A stretch of DNA of 62,740 bases from Candidatus Aminicenantes bacterium JdFR-78. Lineage in GTDB: Bacteria; Acidobacteriota; Aminicenantia; JdFR-78. Below, piece after piece: positions 9,072-18,619 of this stretch. Made by a program: the position numbers and the translations under genes. Positions within the stretch are counted from its first letter, which is position 1; every line of letters starts with the position of its first letter. The notes beneath the pieces are model-generated. The model was not told the origin of the DNA. It saw only the letters and a program-made list of their open reading frames with translations, and did no database searches. Where the stretch lies: assembly GCA_002010665.1 (NCBI GenBank), contig MTON01000024.1:206072-268811 (forward strand), in the 5' to 3' direction.

Positions 9072-11774
9072 ATGGACGTTCCCTTCCATTATTTAGAAAT
9101 TAATGAAATCTTAAAAAAATTAAATACGGATTTCTCTGGCCTGAGCTCGGAAGAGGCAAGAAGAAGACTGGAAAAATATGGTTATAATGAAATAAGAAGA
9201 TTTAAAAGAATAACCCCCTTCCAAATTTTTATCAGGCAATTCACCTCCTTTCTTGTTTTAATCCTCATATCCGCGATAGTTATATCTCTCTTGATTGGTG
9301 AAAAATTAGATGCAATTGTTATTTCATGTATTGTTGTGCTAAATGGAATATTTGGCTTTGTCCAGGAATATAAAGCTGAAAGGGCAATTGAAGCCTTAAA
9401 AAAATTGACTGCCCTTAAAGCAAAGGTTCTGAGAGATGGAAAAGTTAATATAATAAATGCAGAGGAAGTTGTCCCAGGTGATATAATCCTACTCGAGACA
9501 GGAGATAAGGTTCCTGCAGATTCTCGTTTATTTTCAACATCTGCACTCCAAATCAATGAAGCATCTCTCACAGGAGAATCAATTCCCTCAAAAAAGCACT
9601 GTAAACCTTTACCAGAAGAAACACCTGTTGTTGATCAGGAAAACATGGCTTTTATGGGAACTGTTGTTACAAGAGGAAGAGGAAAAGCAATTGTGGTTCG
9701 CACAGGAATGGACACAGAACTCGGGAAAATAGCTGAAATGGTCCAGGAAGTTGAAGAGAAACTTACTCCCCTGCAAATAACCTTAAAGGAGTTCAGCAAA
9801 TGGCTTGGTATTGTGACAATAGGAATATGTTTTGTTATTTTCCTTATCGGGATATCCCGTCAATTTATAACTACTGGAAATCTATCAGTGACCTATTTAA
9901 ATATGATTTTTTTAGCAGCGGTCAGTCTGGCAGTTGCCGCAATTCCAGAAGGTCTGCCGGCAATTGTTACAATTACCCTGGCACTGGGTGTTCAAAGAAT
10001 GGCTAAGAGAAATGCATTGATACGACAGCTCCCTGCTGTTGAGACTCTTGGTTGTACAAATATAATCTGTACGGATAAAACAGGAACACTCACTAAAAAT
10101 GAAATGACTGTAAAAAAATTATTTGTTGATAATAAGATAATTGAAGTAACTGGGGAAGGATATAAACCAGAAGGAAAAATTGTTTTCAAAGAAAATGAAA
10201 TAAATAAAAAGGATTTACAACTTTTATTAAAGATTGGTGCTTTATGTAATAATGCAGGCCTCATATACGAAAAAATATGGAAAATAATAGGTGATCCGAC
10301 TGAAGGAGCCTTAATTGTATCTGCTTTAAAATTTGGAATTGATAAAAAGGTGCTCGAAAAGGAACTCCCCAGAATAGAAGAAATACCCTTTGAACCAGAA
10401 AGAAAACTTATGACAACAATTCATAAATGCAATGAAAAAATAATTGCTTTTGTAAAAGGTGCACCTGATATAATATTGGAAAAATGCATGTATATTCAGA
10501 TTAATGGAAAAATAAGGAAAATCACTGAAGGGGATAAAGAAATAATTCTGAAAGCTAATCAAGAAATGGCAAATAAAGCTCTTAGAGTCTTAGGTTTTGC
10601 ATACAAGGAAATAAAAGAAGATAGAAAATTAGAGGAAAAAAATATTGAAAAAGATCTTATTTTTGTTGGGTTGCAGGGAATGTTAGACCCTCTTCGAGAG
10701 GAAGCGAAAGATGCTATTAAAAAATGCAAATTAGCAGGCATAAGGACAGTAATTATTACAGGAGATCACAAATTTACAGCTATGGCAGTTGCTAAGGAGC
10801 TCGGTCTGATTGAATCAGATAAAAAGGTATTAACAGGAGAAGAACTCAACAAAATGGACGACAGAGAACTCGAAGAAGCCATCGATAAAATTGTTATTTA
10901 TGCACGAGTCAGCCCTCATCACAAGGTAAGAATTTTGGAAGCTCTAAAGAAAAAGGGTTATGTGGTAGCAATGACTGGTGATGGAATTAATGATGCACCC
11001 GCATTAAAAAAATCAGACATAGGAGTTGCAATGGGTATAAGTGGAACTGATGTTGCCAAGGAAGCATCTGACATGGTTCTGGTGGATGATAATTTTGCCT
11101 CTATAGTCAATGCAGTTGAGGAAGGAAGAGGAATTTACCAAAGTATAAAAGAATTTGTACAATATACTCTGTCATCAAATCTCGGAGAAATTCTTGTTAT
11201 TTTCCTTGCAATATTAATCGGATGGCCTCTTCCTTTAATTGCTATCCAAATCTTATGGGTCAACTTACTAACAGATGGATTACCAGGACTCGCTCTCGGC
11301 CTGGATCCTTTTGATAAAGCAATAATGAAAAAACCTCCAAGGAGGAAAGGAGAGAAAATTGTGAATAAAGAGGTAATTGAAAATATCTTAATTGTTGGAA
11401 TAGTAATGTGCATTGGAACACTCTTGCTTTTTCATTATTATGGACTAGGCACAACTAAAGCTCGTTCGATTGCTTTTACCACTTTAGTAATGTTCCAACT
11501 ATTTAATGTCTTGACTTACAGAGCTAAGAAATTCAAAATAGAATTTCATAGAAGTAAATTTTTAATTAGTGCTGTAATTATTTCATTGATAATGCAGATT
11601 GTAATTTTATATCCTCCTTTGAATATCGCATTTAAAACAACACCTCTAAGTTTAACTGACTGGCTGAAAATAATTCTGATTTCATTTACTCTCTATATAA
11701 TTCTTGAAGTAAGAAAAATAGTAAAAAATAGGAAATTGAAAATAAACAATAATTATGCTAATTTTTCTCAATAA
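9072..11774 (+). CDS. Cation-transporting P-type ATPase, Ca2+ (type II) family
   Basis: The 900-aa protein has the complete P2-ATPase plan: an N-terminal cation-ATPase domain (LSSEEARRRLEKYG), actuator motif LTGES near 166, membrane motif AAIPEGLP near 295, phosphorylation site CTDKTGTLTKNE near 335, nucleotide-binding domain with FEPERKLM and KGAPD, hinge MTGDGINDAPALK near 635, and four to six C-terminal helices. The PEGLP motif together with a long C-terminal helical bundle is typical of SERCA/PMCA-like Ca2+ pumps, though Mn2+ or Na+ cannot be excluded. It acts in the inner membrane. It starts 8 nt after the BamD-like gene and is probably co-transcribed. Confidence 0.92.
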   Translation: MDVPFHYLEINEILKKLNTDFSGLSSEEARRRLEKYGYNEIRRFKRITPFQIFIRQFTSFLVLILISAIVISLLIGEKLDAIVISCIVVLNGIFGFVQEYKAERAIEALKKLTALKAKVLRDGKVNIINAEEVVPGDIILLETGDKVPADSRLFSTSALQINEASLTGESIPSKKHCKPLPEETPVVDQENMAFMGTVVTRGRGKAIVVRTGMDTELGKIAEMVQEVEEKLTPLQITLKEFSKWLGIVTIGICFVIFLIGISRQFITTGNLSVTYLNMIFLAAVSLAVAAIPEGLPAIVTITLALGVQRMAKRNALIRQLPAVETLGCTNIICTDKTGTLTKNEMTVKKLFVDNKIIEVTGEGYKPEGKIVFKENEINKKDLQLLLKIGALCNNAGLIYEKIWKIIGDPTEGALIVSALKFGIDKKVLEKELPRIEEIPFEPERKLMTTIHKCNEKIIAFVKGAPDIILEKCMYIQINGKIRKITEGDKEIILKANQEMANKALRVLGFAYKEIKEDRKLEEKNIEKDLIFVGLQGMLDPLREEAKDAIKKCKLAGIRTVIITGDHKFTAMAVAKELGLIESDKKVLTGEELNKMDDRELEEAIDKIVIYARVSPHHKVRILEALKKKGYVVAMTGDGINDAPALKKSDIGVAMGISGTDVAKEASDMVLVDDNFASIVNAVEEGRGIYQSIKEFVQYTLSSNLGEILVIFLAILIGWPLPLIAIQILWVNLLTDGLPGLALGLDPFDKAIMKKPPRRKGEKIVNKEVIENILIVGIVMCIGTLLLFHYYGLGTTKARSIAFTTLVMFQLFNVLTYRAKKFKIEFHRSKFLISAVIISLIMQIVILYPPLNIAFKTTPLSLTDWLKIILISFTLYIILEVRKIVKNRKLKINNNYANFSQ

Positions 11775-11784
11775 AGGAGGAATG

Positions 11785-12552
11785 ATGAGAAAAGTTAAAA
11801 TCTTCCTGATTTTATTATTCTCAATGTCAGCATTTATCTTTTCACAAGAAAAACCAACTTTTTATTATGAAAAAACAATTTTCAAACCAGGAATTAATTT
11901 TGAATATCTCTTTAGAAAGCTGGACACAAAAGATGGTAAAGTTCCTGATTTAAGAGCTTACATAGTATCTGTACAAACTGATTCAGAAATAAGTGAAAGA
12001 ATTACTATAAGTCTGTGGATCGGAGGGATTCTCTCTAGTTATAATAATATGATTTTTAAAAAAATTCCTTTCTCCCTTATACTTACAAAAGAAAGTGGAA
12101 CAATCTACGGAGTTTTAGCAGGAGGAGGATTTGACATAAAAATTACAGAATATGATAATTTCCGTTTTGGATTTATTGGAAAATTAGACTATTGTTTTGG
12201 ACTAAAAAAAGAATGGGATATACCAAAGTTAGTAGTTAGTGGAAAGGCTACAGGTAAATCTGACTGGGGAAGAGCATGCATTGGCCCAAAGATTGTTCTC
12301 TCTATTTCTGAATCTGTAAATCCTTACGGCGGTATTATTTTTGATTATATATTTGGAAAATTTAATATGGATGAGAAAATTTCCACTCTTCAAGGTTCAG
12401 AAGGAAAGAAATTTTACTCAAAAACATCATTTGGTCTGCTTCTAGGAAGTGTTATAGCCATAATAGAATCATTTGAAATTAATGGAGGAGCTGTTGTTTA
12501 TCCATCAGGAGAAAATATTAATATCTTTATCGGTTTAAAATACTCATTTTAA
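11785..12552 (+). CDS. Secreted protein, probable outer-membrane beta-barrel, unknown function
   Basis: The frame is open from 11755, but AAAGGAGGA at 11773-11781 places the start at ATG 11785 (ATG 11782 is too close). The 255-aa product has a signal peptide (MRKVKIFLILLF, cleavage near FSQ). The mature part is rich in alternating aromatic and polar strands such as FGFIGKLDYCFGLK and PYGGIIFDYIFGKF, and ends with the aromatic IGLKYSF, a C-terminal Phe typical of outer-membrane barrels. I do not recognise a named family. Confidence 0.7.
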   Translation: MRKVKIFLILLFSMSAFIFSQEKPTFYYEKTIFKPGINFEYLFRKLDTKDGKVPDLRAYIVSVQTDSEISERITISLWIGGILSSYNNMIFKKIPFSLILTKESGTIYGVLAGGGFDIKITEYDNFRFGFIGKLDYCFGLKKEWDIPKLVVSGKATGKSDWGRACIGPKIVLSISESVNPYGGIIFDYIFGKFNMDEKISTLQGSEGKKFYSKTSFGLLLGSVIAIIESFEINGGAVVYPSGENINIFIGLKYSF

Positions 12553-12562
12553 GGAGTAAAAC

Positions 12563-13921
12563 ATGAAAAAGAAAAAATCATTAATATTTATAATCTTTTT
12601 AATTTTTACATTATTCTTGTTTCTAAATTTCAAAGATTTTGAAAGAATTGCTGGAAAAAGAAAAAGGGATTTCCCAGAAAAATCCCCGAATTTTTTAACT
12701 TTGAAATTTAATAAAAAATATGATTCAATTTATGCAGATGATGAAATTCTCGTAAAATTTAAGCCAACAGTTTCCTTTGAACAAATTGAAGCAACTCTTT
12801 TTTCTTACAAAACAAAAAAAATTAAAAGAATACCACGAATTAATGTCTATGAATTAAAAATACCTAAGGAATATACTGTTGATGAAATGATTAAAGCATT
12901 TCAGGAAAATCCTGATGTTGAATTTGCTGAGCCAAATTATATTGCCCATATAACAGTTATGCCGAATGATGACTTCTTTGAATATCAATACGCTCTTCAT
13001 AATAGAGGACAGGAAATAGGCCCGGGTGGACCATCTGGAAAAACAGGAGCTGATATAAATGCCCCAGAAGCATGGAATGAGGAAAAAGGTAAAGAAAATG
13101 TGATAATAGCAATAGTTGACACAGGCATTGATTTAAACCATCCAGATTTAAAAAATAAAATTTACTCAAGTGGTTATGATTTTGCAAATGATGACCCATT
13201 AGCTATGGATGATCACGGACATGGAACCCATTGTGCTGGAATTGCAGCTGCAGACACAAACAATAAAGAGGGAATAGCAGGGGTTGCATGGAATTGTAAA
13301 TTGCTCCCCGTTAAAGTCATGAATAAAGAAGGTTTTGGGCTTTATAGCTGGATAAGTGAGGGAATAATTTGGGCAGCTGATCAGAATGCCAGTGTTATCA
13401 ATCTTAGTATTGGGGGAGAATTCCCATCAAATACATTAAGAGCTGCTCTTGAATACGCCTATAATAAAGGAGTTGTGATAGTCGCAGCTGCAGGAAATGA
13501 GGGAGGAAGTGTTCTCTATCCTGCAGCATACGACGAATACTGTCTAGCAGTAGCAGCAATTGACTATAATGATTTGAGAGTAACACTTCTCACTTATACG
13601 TGGGAATCCAATTTTGGACCAGAAATAGATGTTGCTGCTCCAGGAGTAAGAATTTTAAGCACTTATCCTGTCTCTCTTACACCATCCGGATATCTCCCTT
13701 ATGCATGGGGTTCAGGAACTTCTATGGCTGCTCCTCATGTGGCAGGGCTTGCTGCATTAATCAAATCACTTAAACCTTGGCTGAAAGTTGAACAGATAAT
13801 GGATATTATCCGCTATTCCTGCGATGATATAAATTCAAATAGTTACCCTGGTAAGGATGATTATCTCGGTTATGGTAGAATAAATATGGAAAAGGCACTG
13901 GTTCCAATTGAACTTAAATGA
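12563..13921 (+). CDS. Membrane-anchored or secreted subtilisin-family (S8) serine protease
   Basis: The 452-aa protein has an N-terminal hydrophobic segment (residues 6-23), a fervidolysin-like propeptide (about 58-128, with the ILVKFKP strand and the EPNYIAH end) and a complete S8 catalytic domain: D186 in AIVDTGID, H220 in DDHGHGTH, the oxyanion-region AAAGNEGG near 305, and S387 in GSGTSMAAPHVAG. All catalytic residues are present, so it should be active outside the cytoplasmic membrane. AAGGAG precedes the ATG. Its stop overlaps the recN start by 4 nt (ATGA), an odd translational coupling of an exported protease to a DNA-repair gene. Confidence 0.93.
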   Translation: MKKKKSLIFIIFLIFTLFLFLNFKDFERIAGKRKRDFPEKSPNFLTLKFNKKYDSIYADDEILVKFKPTVSFEQIEATLFSYKTKKIKRIPRINVYELKIPKEYTVDEMIKAFQENPDVEFAEPNYIAHITVMPNDDFFEYQYALHNRGQEIGPGGPSGKTGADINAPEAWNEEKGKENVIIAIVDTGIDLNHPDLKNKIYSSGYDFANDDPLAMDDHGHGTHCAGIAAADTNNKEGIAGVAWNCKLLPVKVMNKEGFGLYSWISEGIIWAADQNASVINLSIGGEFPSNTLRAALEYAYNKGVVIVAAAGNEGGSVLYPAAYDEYCLAVAAIDYNDLRVTLLTYTWESNFGPEIDVAAPGVRILSTYPVSLTPSGYLPYAWGSGTSMAAPHVAGLAALIKSLKPWLKVEQIMDIIRYSCDDINSNSYPGKDDYLGYGRINMEKALVPIELK

Positions 13922-15600
13922 TTACTTCTTTAAGGATTAAAAATTTAGCAATTATTCAGGATCTCGAGATAGAATTTAAAGGGGGTTTCAATATTCTAAC
14001 AGGTGAAACAGGGGCAGGAAAGTCTATTATCATCGATGGTATAAAGCTTGTTCTTGGCGAAAAGGCTTCACCGGATTTGATAAGAACAGGAGAAAAGAAA
14101 GCAACCATTGAGGCAATATTCTCTTTTCCTGATTTGAGCTTTCTAAAAGATTCCTTTCCTGAATTCTCCAAAGAAAAAGAAATATATATTCAAAGAGAAA
14201 TATCTGTTAGTGGAAAAGGAAAAGCATATATAAACGGTACTCTTGTTCCTGCTTCTAAATTAAAAAAACTCGGTGAAAAAATAATTGATATTTATGGACA
14301 AAATGACCATATTTTCCTCCTCTTCCCTGAAAATCATCTCGACTTTCTAGATTATTATGGAGAGAATTTAAATTTAAGAGAGGAAATTTCAAATTTAGCG
14401 AGAGAATTAAAATCTCTTTACGCAAGGAAAAAGGAACTTGAGAAAAAGGAGAAAGAAAGAGAGCAAAAACTTGATTTTTATTTCTTTCAGATAAATGAAA
14501 TAGAAAAAGCTGATTTAAAAGAGAATGAAGAGGAAGAGCTCTTAAAACAGAGAAACATATTAAGAAACGCCGAAAAAATCCTGTCGCTTGCAAAAGAAGC
14601 TCTTGAAATTTCAAGTGAAAGAGATGATTCCTTAATTTCTCTTTTATCCCGTCTGGAAAATAATATTTCTAAACTGAGTGAATACGAAAATGAATTCAAA
14701 TTATTTCTGAAATCATTGGAAGAGTCTTCAATTGTCATAAATGAACTTACACAATCACTTATAAATCTAATAGAAAAAGTTGAATTAGACCCTGCTCAGC
14801 TTGAAAAAATTGAGGAGAGACTTGCATTAATTGAAAAACTTAAAAGAAAATACGGTAATTCAATCAGGGAAATACTTGATTATCTCGAGAGGATAAAAAA
14901 GGAAGTGAAAAATTTAAGAGGATTAAAAGAAAATCAAGAAGAAATAGAGAATTTAATCAAGGAAAAGTTCACAGAATATTGTAAAAAAGCAGTCAAACTT
15001 TCAGAAAAAAGGAAGAAAGATGCGAAAAAACTGGAAAAAGAAATCGAAAGAGAAATTTCTCTTCTTGGCATGGAAAAGGCAAGATTCAGGGTAAATTTCA
15101 AAACAGAGGGATTAAAGGATTTTGAAATTGATAAAATAAAGGAAAAAGGAATTGACGAGGTAGAATTCTATATAAGCCCCAATCCTGGAGAGGATCTAAG
15201 ACCACTCAGAAAAATAGCATCTGGAGGAGAGCTCTCACGAATAATGCTCGGGCTCAAATCAATTGGGAAAGAAAGAGAATTTGCTAAGACGCTTATATTT
15301 GATGAAATTGATGCTGGAATTGGAGGAAAAACTGCAGAAACAGTTGCAAGGAAATTGAAAGGGCTGGCTAAGCTTCACCAAATTATATGTATCACCCATC
15401 TGCCCCAGATTGCTTCTTTTGCTTCATCACATTTCAAAATTGAAAAACAGATTAAAGGAGGCAGGACTTTCGCATATGTAAAATTTCTTGATTTCAAAGA
15501 GAGAGTTGAAGAAATAGCAAGATTAATTTCAGGGTTTAAAATTACTCCAACTGCTCTCAAAAATGCAGAGGAAATGCTCCGTCAGAATTTAAAAGAATAA
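13918..15600 (+). CDS. recN: DNA repair protein RecN
   Basis: This 560-aa SMC-like ATPase acts in double-strand break repair. It opens with LRIKNLAIIQDLEIEF and Walker A LTGETGAGKS (about 28-37), contains a coiled-coil centre of about 280 residues, and ends with the ABC signature ASGGELSRIMLGLK near 437, Walker B TLIFDEIDAGIGG near 458 and the CITHLPQIA switch near 495. The length is normal. It is coupled to the subtilase gene upstream and meets the thioredoxin-TPR gene tail to tail with a single intervening nucleotide. Confidence 0.96.
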   Translation: MITSLRIKNLAIIQDLEIEFKGGFNILTGETGAGKSIIIDGIKLVLGEKASPDLIRTGEKKATIEAIFSFPDLSFLKDSFPEFSKEKEIYIQREISVSGKGKAYINGTLVPASKLKKLGEKIIDIYGQNDHIFLLFPENHLDFLDYYGENLNLREEISNLARELKSLYARKKELEKKEKEREQKLDFYFFQINEIEKADLKENEEEELLKQRNILRNAEKILSLAKEALEISSERDDSLISLLSRLENNISKLSEYENEFKLFLKSLEESSIVINELTQSLINLIEKVELDPAQLEKIEERLALIEKLKRKYGNSIREILDYLERIKKEVKNLRGLKENQEEIENLIKEKFTEYCKKAVKLSEKRKKDAKKLEKEIEREISLLGMEKARFRVNFKTEGLKDFEIDKIKEKGIDEVEFYISPNPGEDLRPLRKIASGGELSRIMLGLKSIGKEREFAKTLIFDEIDAGIGGKTAETVARKLKGLAKLHQIICITHLPQIASFASSHFKIEKQIKGGRTFAYVKFLDFKERVEEIARLISGFKITPTALKNAEEMLRQNLKE

Positions 15601-15601
15601 T

Positions 15602-16657
15602 CTATTTATGTCTCAATTGCTTTTTTAGTTCTTCCAATTTTTCTTTAAGACTTTTATCCTCTGGTTTTAGTTTCACTGCTTTTTCAAGAATTTTCACTGC
15701 CTCTGGATAATTTTTCAATTTTTCGTTTATGTTAGCGATGAGCAAGAGAAGCGATAAATTTTCAGAATCAATTTTGAGACCTTCTTTAGCATATGAAAGT
15801 GCTTTATTTAAATCCTTCCTATAATTTAAGTAGAAATATGCAATTGAAAAATAAAGATATGAATTTTCAGGTTTGTTTTTTAACTCATTTTTTAAAAAAT
15901 TCTCCGCATCATCGAGTTTATTTAAATCTCTATAGGCACGAAGCATCCATGAAAGGGCTCCTTGACCATAGTCAGATTCTGGATATTTAAGAAAGAGTTC
16001 TTTCCAGTATTTCAATCCCTTTTCAGGATTCTCCTTAACACGGGAATAATATCTTCCAAGAACGAATAGAGCATTATCAGTATAGTCTGATGAATTTTCA
16101 GGGTCTAAATCAATTATTCTTGTCAAAAGCTCTATTCCTTTTTTCTCGTCACCTCTCTGGAGAACCCTCTGCCCTACTTCAAAAAGTAATTCTGGATTAT
16201 CCAGGTCCTTTTCCAGTTTCTTTTGGAGCTCTGGTAATGGGTCTTTCCCTTTTGTGTATTTCTTCAAAAGTTTTTCAAACCATTCCTTTCCTGCATAACC
16301 AATAATCCTGTCAATCTCCTTTCCACTTGGAGCAAGCAAAACAACTGTTGGAAGACTTATAATTCTATATTTTCTCTTTATTTTCTGACCATAGGAAGTA
16401 TCAAAATCAACCTCAACACAGATGAAATCCTTCAGAAGTTTCTCTCCAAATTCAGTTTCAAAAATTTCCTTTTTCATCTTCTGGCAGTATGGACACCACT
16501 CTGCTGTAACAGCCATGAATATATTTTTATTCTCTTTCGTTGCTATGGATAGGGCTTTTTCCACATTATTAATGAACTTAACCTCTGAAAACATATAAAT
16601 TCCTGAAATTAATAGCAGGAAAACAACTAACATGCATACCAGTTTTATCGCTTTCAT
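15602..16657 (-). CDS. Exported thioredoxin-fold protein with TPR repeats
   Basis: ATG 16657 is the start: AGGAGGAGGAG directly precedes it, and the more upstream in-frame ATG at 16678 overlaps the promoter -10 box. The 351-aa product has a signal peptide or anchor (residues 5-22), then a thioredoxin-like domain with AEWCPYCQKMKK (C55/C58) like the DUF255/thioredoxin_7 group. Four to five TPR motifs follow from about residue 140. It likely handles disulfides of periplasmic clients while the TPRs bind partners. The CPYC motif is glutaredoxin-like in composition. Confidence 0.85.
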   Translation of the reverse strand: MKAIKLVCMLVVFLLLISGIYMFSEVKFINNVEKALSIATKENKNIFMAVTAEWCPYCQKMKKEIFETEFGEKLLKDFICVEVDFDTSYGQKIKRKYRIISLPTVVLLAPSGKEIDRIIGYAGKEWFEKLLKKYTKGKDPLPELQKKLEKDLDNPELLFEVGQRVLQRGDEKKGIELLTRIIDLDPENSSDYTDNALFVLGRYYSRVKENPEKGLKYWKELFLKYPESDYGQGALSWMLRAYRDLNKLDDAENFLKNELKNKPENSYLYFSIAYFYLNYRKDLNKALSYAKEGLKIDSENLSLLLLIANINEKLKNYPEAVKILEKAVKLKPEDKSLKEKLEELKKQLRHK

Positions 16658-16676
16658 CTCCTCCTCCTTCCTAAGC

Positions 16677-16706
16677 ATTATATTTAATTAACTAAATAAA
16701 AGTCAA
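16677..16706 (-). promoter_or_regulatory. Sigma70-like promoter of the thioredoxin-TPR gene
   Basis: On the minus strand, TTGACT is followed by 18 nt and TATAAT. The predicted start near 16670 leaves a leader of about 13 nt that is almost entirely the Shine-Dalgarno. Its position over ATG 16678 is what decides the downstream start codon. Confidence 0.6.
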
Positions 16707-16778
16707 TTTTGATTTTAAACTAATCCCTGATGAAAGTTTTAAAAAAATTAGAATTATATGTTATTATTTATAATGATA

Positions 16779-18086
16779 ATGAGATTTTTTATTAAAACAT
16801 TTGGATGTCAGATGAATGAAAATGATTCAGAAAGAATGGGAGGATTACTGCACTCTTTAGGATGGGAAAAAACGGATGAAGAAAGAAAGGCGAATTTAAT
16901 AATTGTTAATACATGTGCTGTGAGGGAAAAATCCGAGGATAAACTTTTCTCCTACCTTGGAAGATTGAAAAATTACAAGAGAAAAAATAATACCATAATT
17001 GGTGTAACTGGCTGTGTTGCTCAGCTTGAAAAGGACAAAATTTTTGAGCGTGCTCCGCATGTTGACTTTATTTTAGGCCCACACAATTACCATAAAATAA
17101 ACGAAATTATACGCAATATTCTTGACAAAAGAGAGAAATTAGTTGACACTCAATGGCAGAAGGAATGGCCTGAACTTTCGGAAAAACATGTTTTAAGGGA
17201 AAGTCAGGCAATTGCTTATGTCACTATTATGGAAGGGTGCAACAATTTCTGTGCCTATTGCATTGTTCCTTTTACAAGAGGTAGAGAAAAATATCGTCCT
17301 TTCTGGAGTATTATTAAGGAAGTCGAGCAATTAGCTCAGCAGGGTTATAAAGAAGTCCAATTGCTCGGGCAGAATGTAAATTCTTATTTTGATGTTCAGG
17401 AAGGAAAAAGTTTTGTTGATTTATTGAAGGAAGTCAATAAAGTGAATGGAATAGAGTGGATAAGATTCATCACTTCTCATCCCAAAAATTTCACAAAAGA
17501 TATAGCCCATACCATGAAAGATTTAGAGAAAGTCTGTCCACAACTTCACCTTCCTGTTCAGGCAGGTTCAACATCTGTGCTTCAAAGAATGAGAAGAGGA
17601 TACACAAGGGAAGAATATCTGGAAAAAGTAAACTATCTGAAAAAATTAATTCCAGATATCAGTCTCAGTACCGACATAATTGTTGGATTTCCAGGAGAAA
17701 CAAGAGAGGAATTCGAAGAAACATTAAGTCTATTGAAAGAAGTAGAGTTTGATAATATTTTTTCATTCAGATATTCAGAAAGACCCTATACACTGGCTTC
17801 AAGAATGGATGACAATGTTCCTTATGAAGAAAAAATTAATCGCTTAATAGAGCTTCAAAGATTGCAAAAGGAAATTCAAATAAAAAACAATAAGAAGAAA
17901 ATCGGTAAAATCTTTAAAGTTCTTGTCACAGGAAAAAGCAAAAAAGATAAAAACATGTGGACAGGAAGAAATATTTACAATCAGGTGGTTAATTTCAAAG
18001 GAAATGATTTAAAAATCGGTAAATTCGTAAATGTTTTAATAACCGATATCGGACCATACAGTTTAAGAGGAAAACAAGTGAAATAG
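16779..18086 (+). CDS. miaB: tRNA-2-methylthio-N6-dimethylallyladenosine synthase MiaB
   Basis: This radical-SAM methylthiotransferase modifies A37 of tRNAs reading UNN codons. The N-terminal domain starts RFFIKTFGCQMNENDSE, the diagnostic MiaB opening, with the other auxiliary-cluster cysteines in VNTCAVREK and GVTGCVAQ. The radical-SAM triad is CNNFCAYC, followed by PFTRGRE. A C-terminal TRAM domain ends the protein. In-frame ATGs at 16758, 16773 and 16779 have no clear Shine-Dalgarno; I chose 16779 because the conserved family start follows immediately (435 aa). It ends 1 nt from the DUF192 gene stop. Confidence 0.94.
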   Translation: MRFFIKTFGCQMNENDSERMGGLLHSLGWEKTDEERKANLIIVNTCAVREKSEDKLFSYLGRLKNYKRKNNTIIGVTGCVAQLEKDKIFERAPHVDFILGPHNYHKINEIIRNILDKREKLVDTQWQKEWPELSEKHVLRESQAIAYVTIMEGCNNFCAYCIVPFTRGREKYRPFWSIIKEVEQLAQQGYKEVQLLGQNVNSYFDVQEGKSFVDLLKEVNKVNGIEWIRFITSHPKNFTKDIAHTMKDLEKVCPQLHLPVQAGSTSVLQRMRRGYTREEYLEKVNYLKKLIPDISLSTDIIVGFPGETREEFEETLSLLKEVEFDNIFSFRYSERPYTLASRMDDNVPYEEKINRLIELQRLQKEIQIKNNKKKIGKIFKVLVTGKSKKDKNMWTGRNIYNQVVNFKGNDLKIGKFVNVLITDIGPYSLRGKQVK

Positions 18087-18087
18087 C

Positions 18088-18564
18088 CTACCATTTCTTA
18101 CTCTTTGAGAAAATTATAAAATTAAGCTGGTCATAGAGTTTTAGTTTTTCTTTTTTGGCTTTTCCTGATTTGAGTTCAAGGACATACTGGGCTGGAAGAC
18201 GGGAAATATAAGAGGGGCATGGCGTTTTTTTACACGGAGGGACATTCTCTTCTATATGAACAATTCTCCTATCCTTATCAAGCCAGATTATATCAATTGG
18301 AAAATTCATATTTTTCATCCAGAAGGAATAAAATCCCTCTGCTTCAAAAATAAAAAGCATTCCTTCGTTGTCTTCTATTTCCTCACGAAACATCAAACCT
18401 CTTGCCCGTTCCTCATCTGTAATTGCAAGTTCAGCAACAATTGAATGCCCATTAGGAAAATAAATTTTTATAAATTTCTTTTTTTGATTTCCACAGAATA
18501 ACAGTAAAGGAAAAAATATAAAAATAATTAAGAACCTCAATTTCTTCAATATCCAGCTTCTCAT
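18088..18564 (-). CDS. DUF192 family exported protein
   Basis: This 158-aa protein has a signal sequence ending PLLLFCGNQKKK, possibly a lipoprotein with an atypical Phe before the Cys. The DUF192 core follows: ELAITDEERARGLMFRE, then MLFIFE, FWMKNMNFPIDIIWLD and PAQYVLEL. The biochemical function of the family is not established. AAAGGGAA precedes the ATG. Its tail meets miaB with a 1-nt gap. Confidence 0.9.
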   Translation of the reverse strand: MRSWILKKLRFLIIFIFFPLLLFCGNQKKKFIKIYFPNGHSIVAELAITDEERARGLMFREEIEDNEGMLFIFEAEGFYSFWMKNMNFPIDIIWLDKDRRIVHIEENVPPCKKTPCPSYISRLPAQYVLELKSGKAKKEKLKLYDQLNFIIFSKSKKW

Positions 18565-18590
18565 TTCCCTTTACTCTCCTGATTTCCGGT

Positions 18591-18618
18591 TTTCGTTTTC
18601 CGATTTCCGTTTTCCGAT
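18591..18618. repeat. Low-complexity TTTCCG/TTTTCG intergenic repeat
   Basis: Four irregular copies of a 6-8 nt unit (TTTCCG, TTTTCG, TTTTCCG) fill the gap between the DUF192 and pcm genes. The same words, reverse complemented, recur at 54212-54247, also between genes. Confidence 0.6.
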
Positions 18619-18619
18619 C

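Noticed and set aside
9800-10006. Small frames inside the Ca2+-ATPase and other long genes
   Set aside because: They are shadows of the real reading frame and show biased, low-quality translations.
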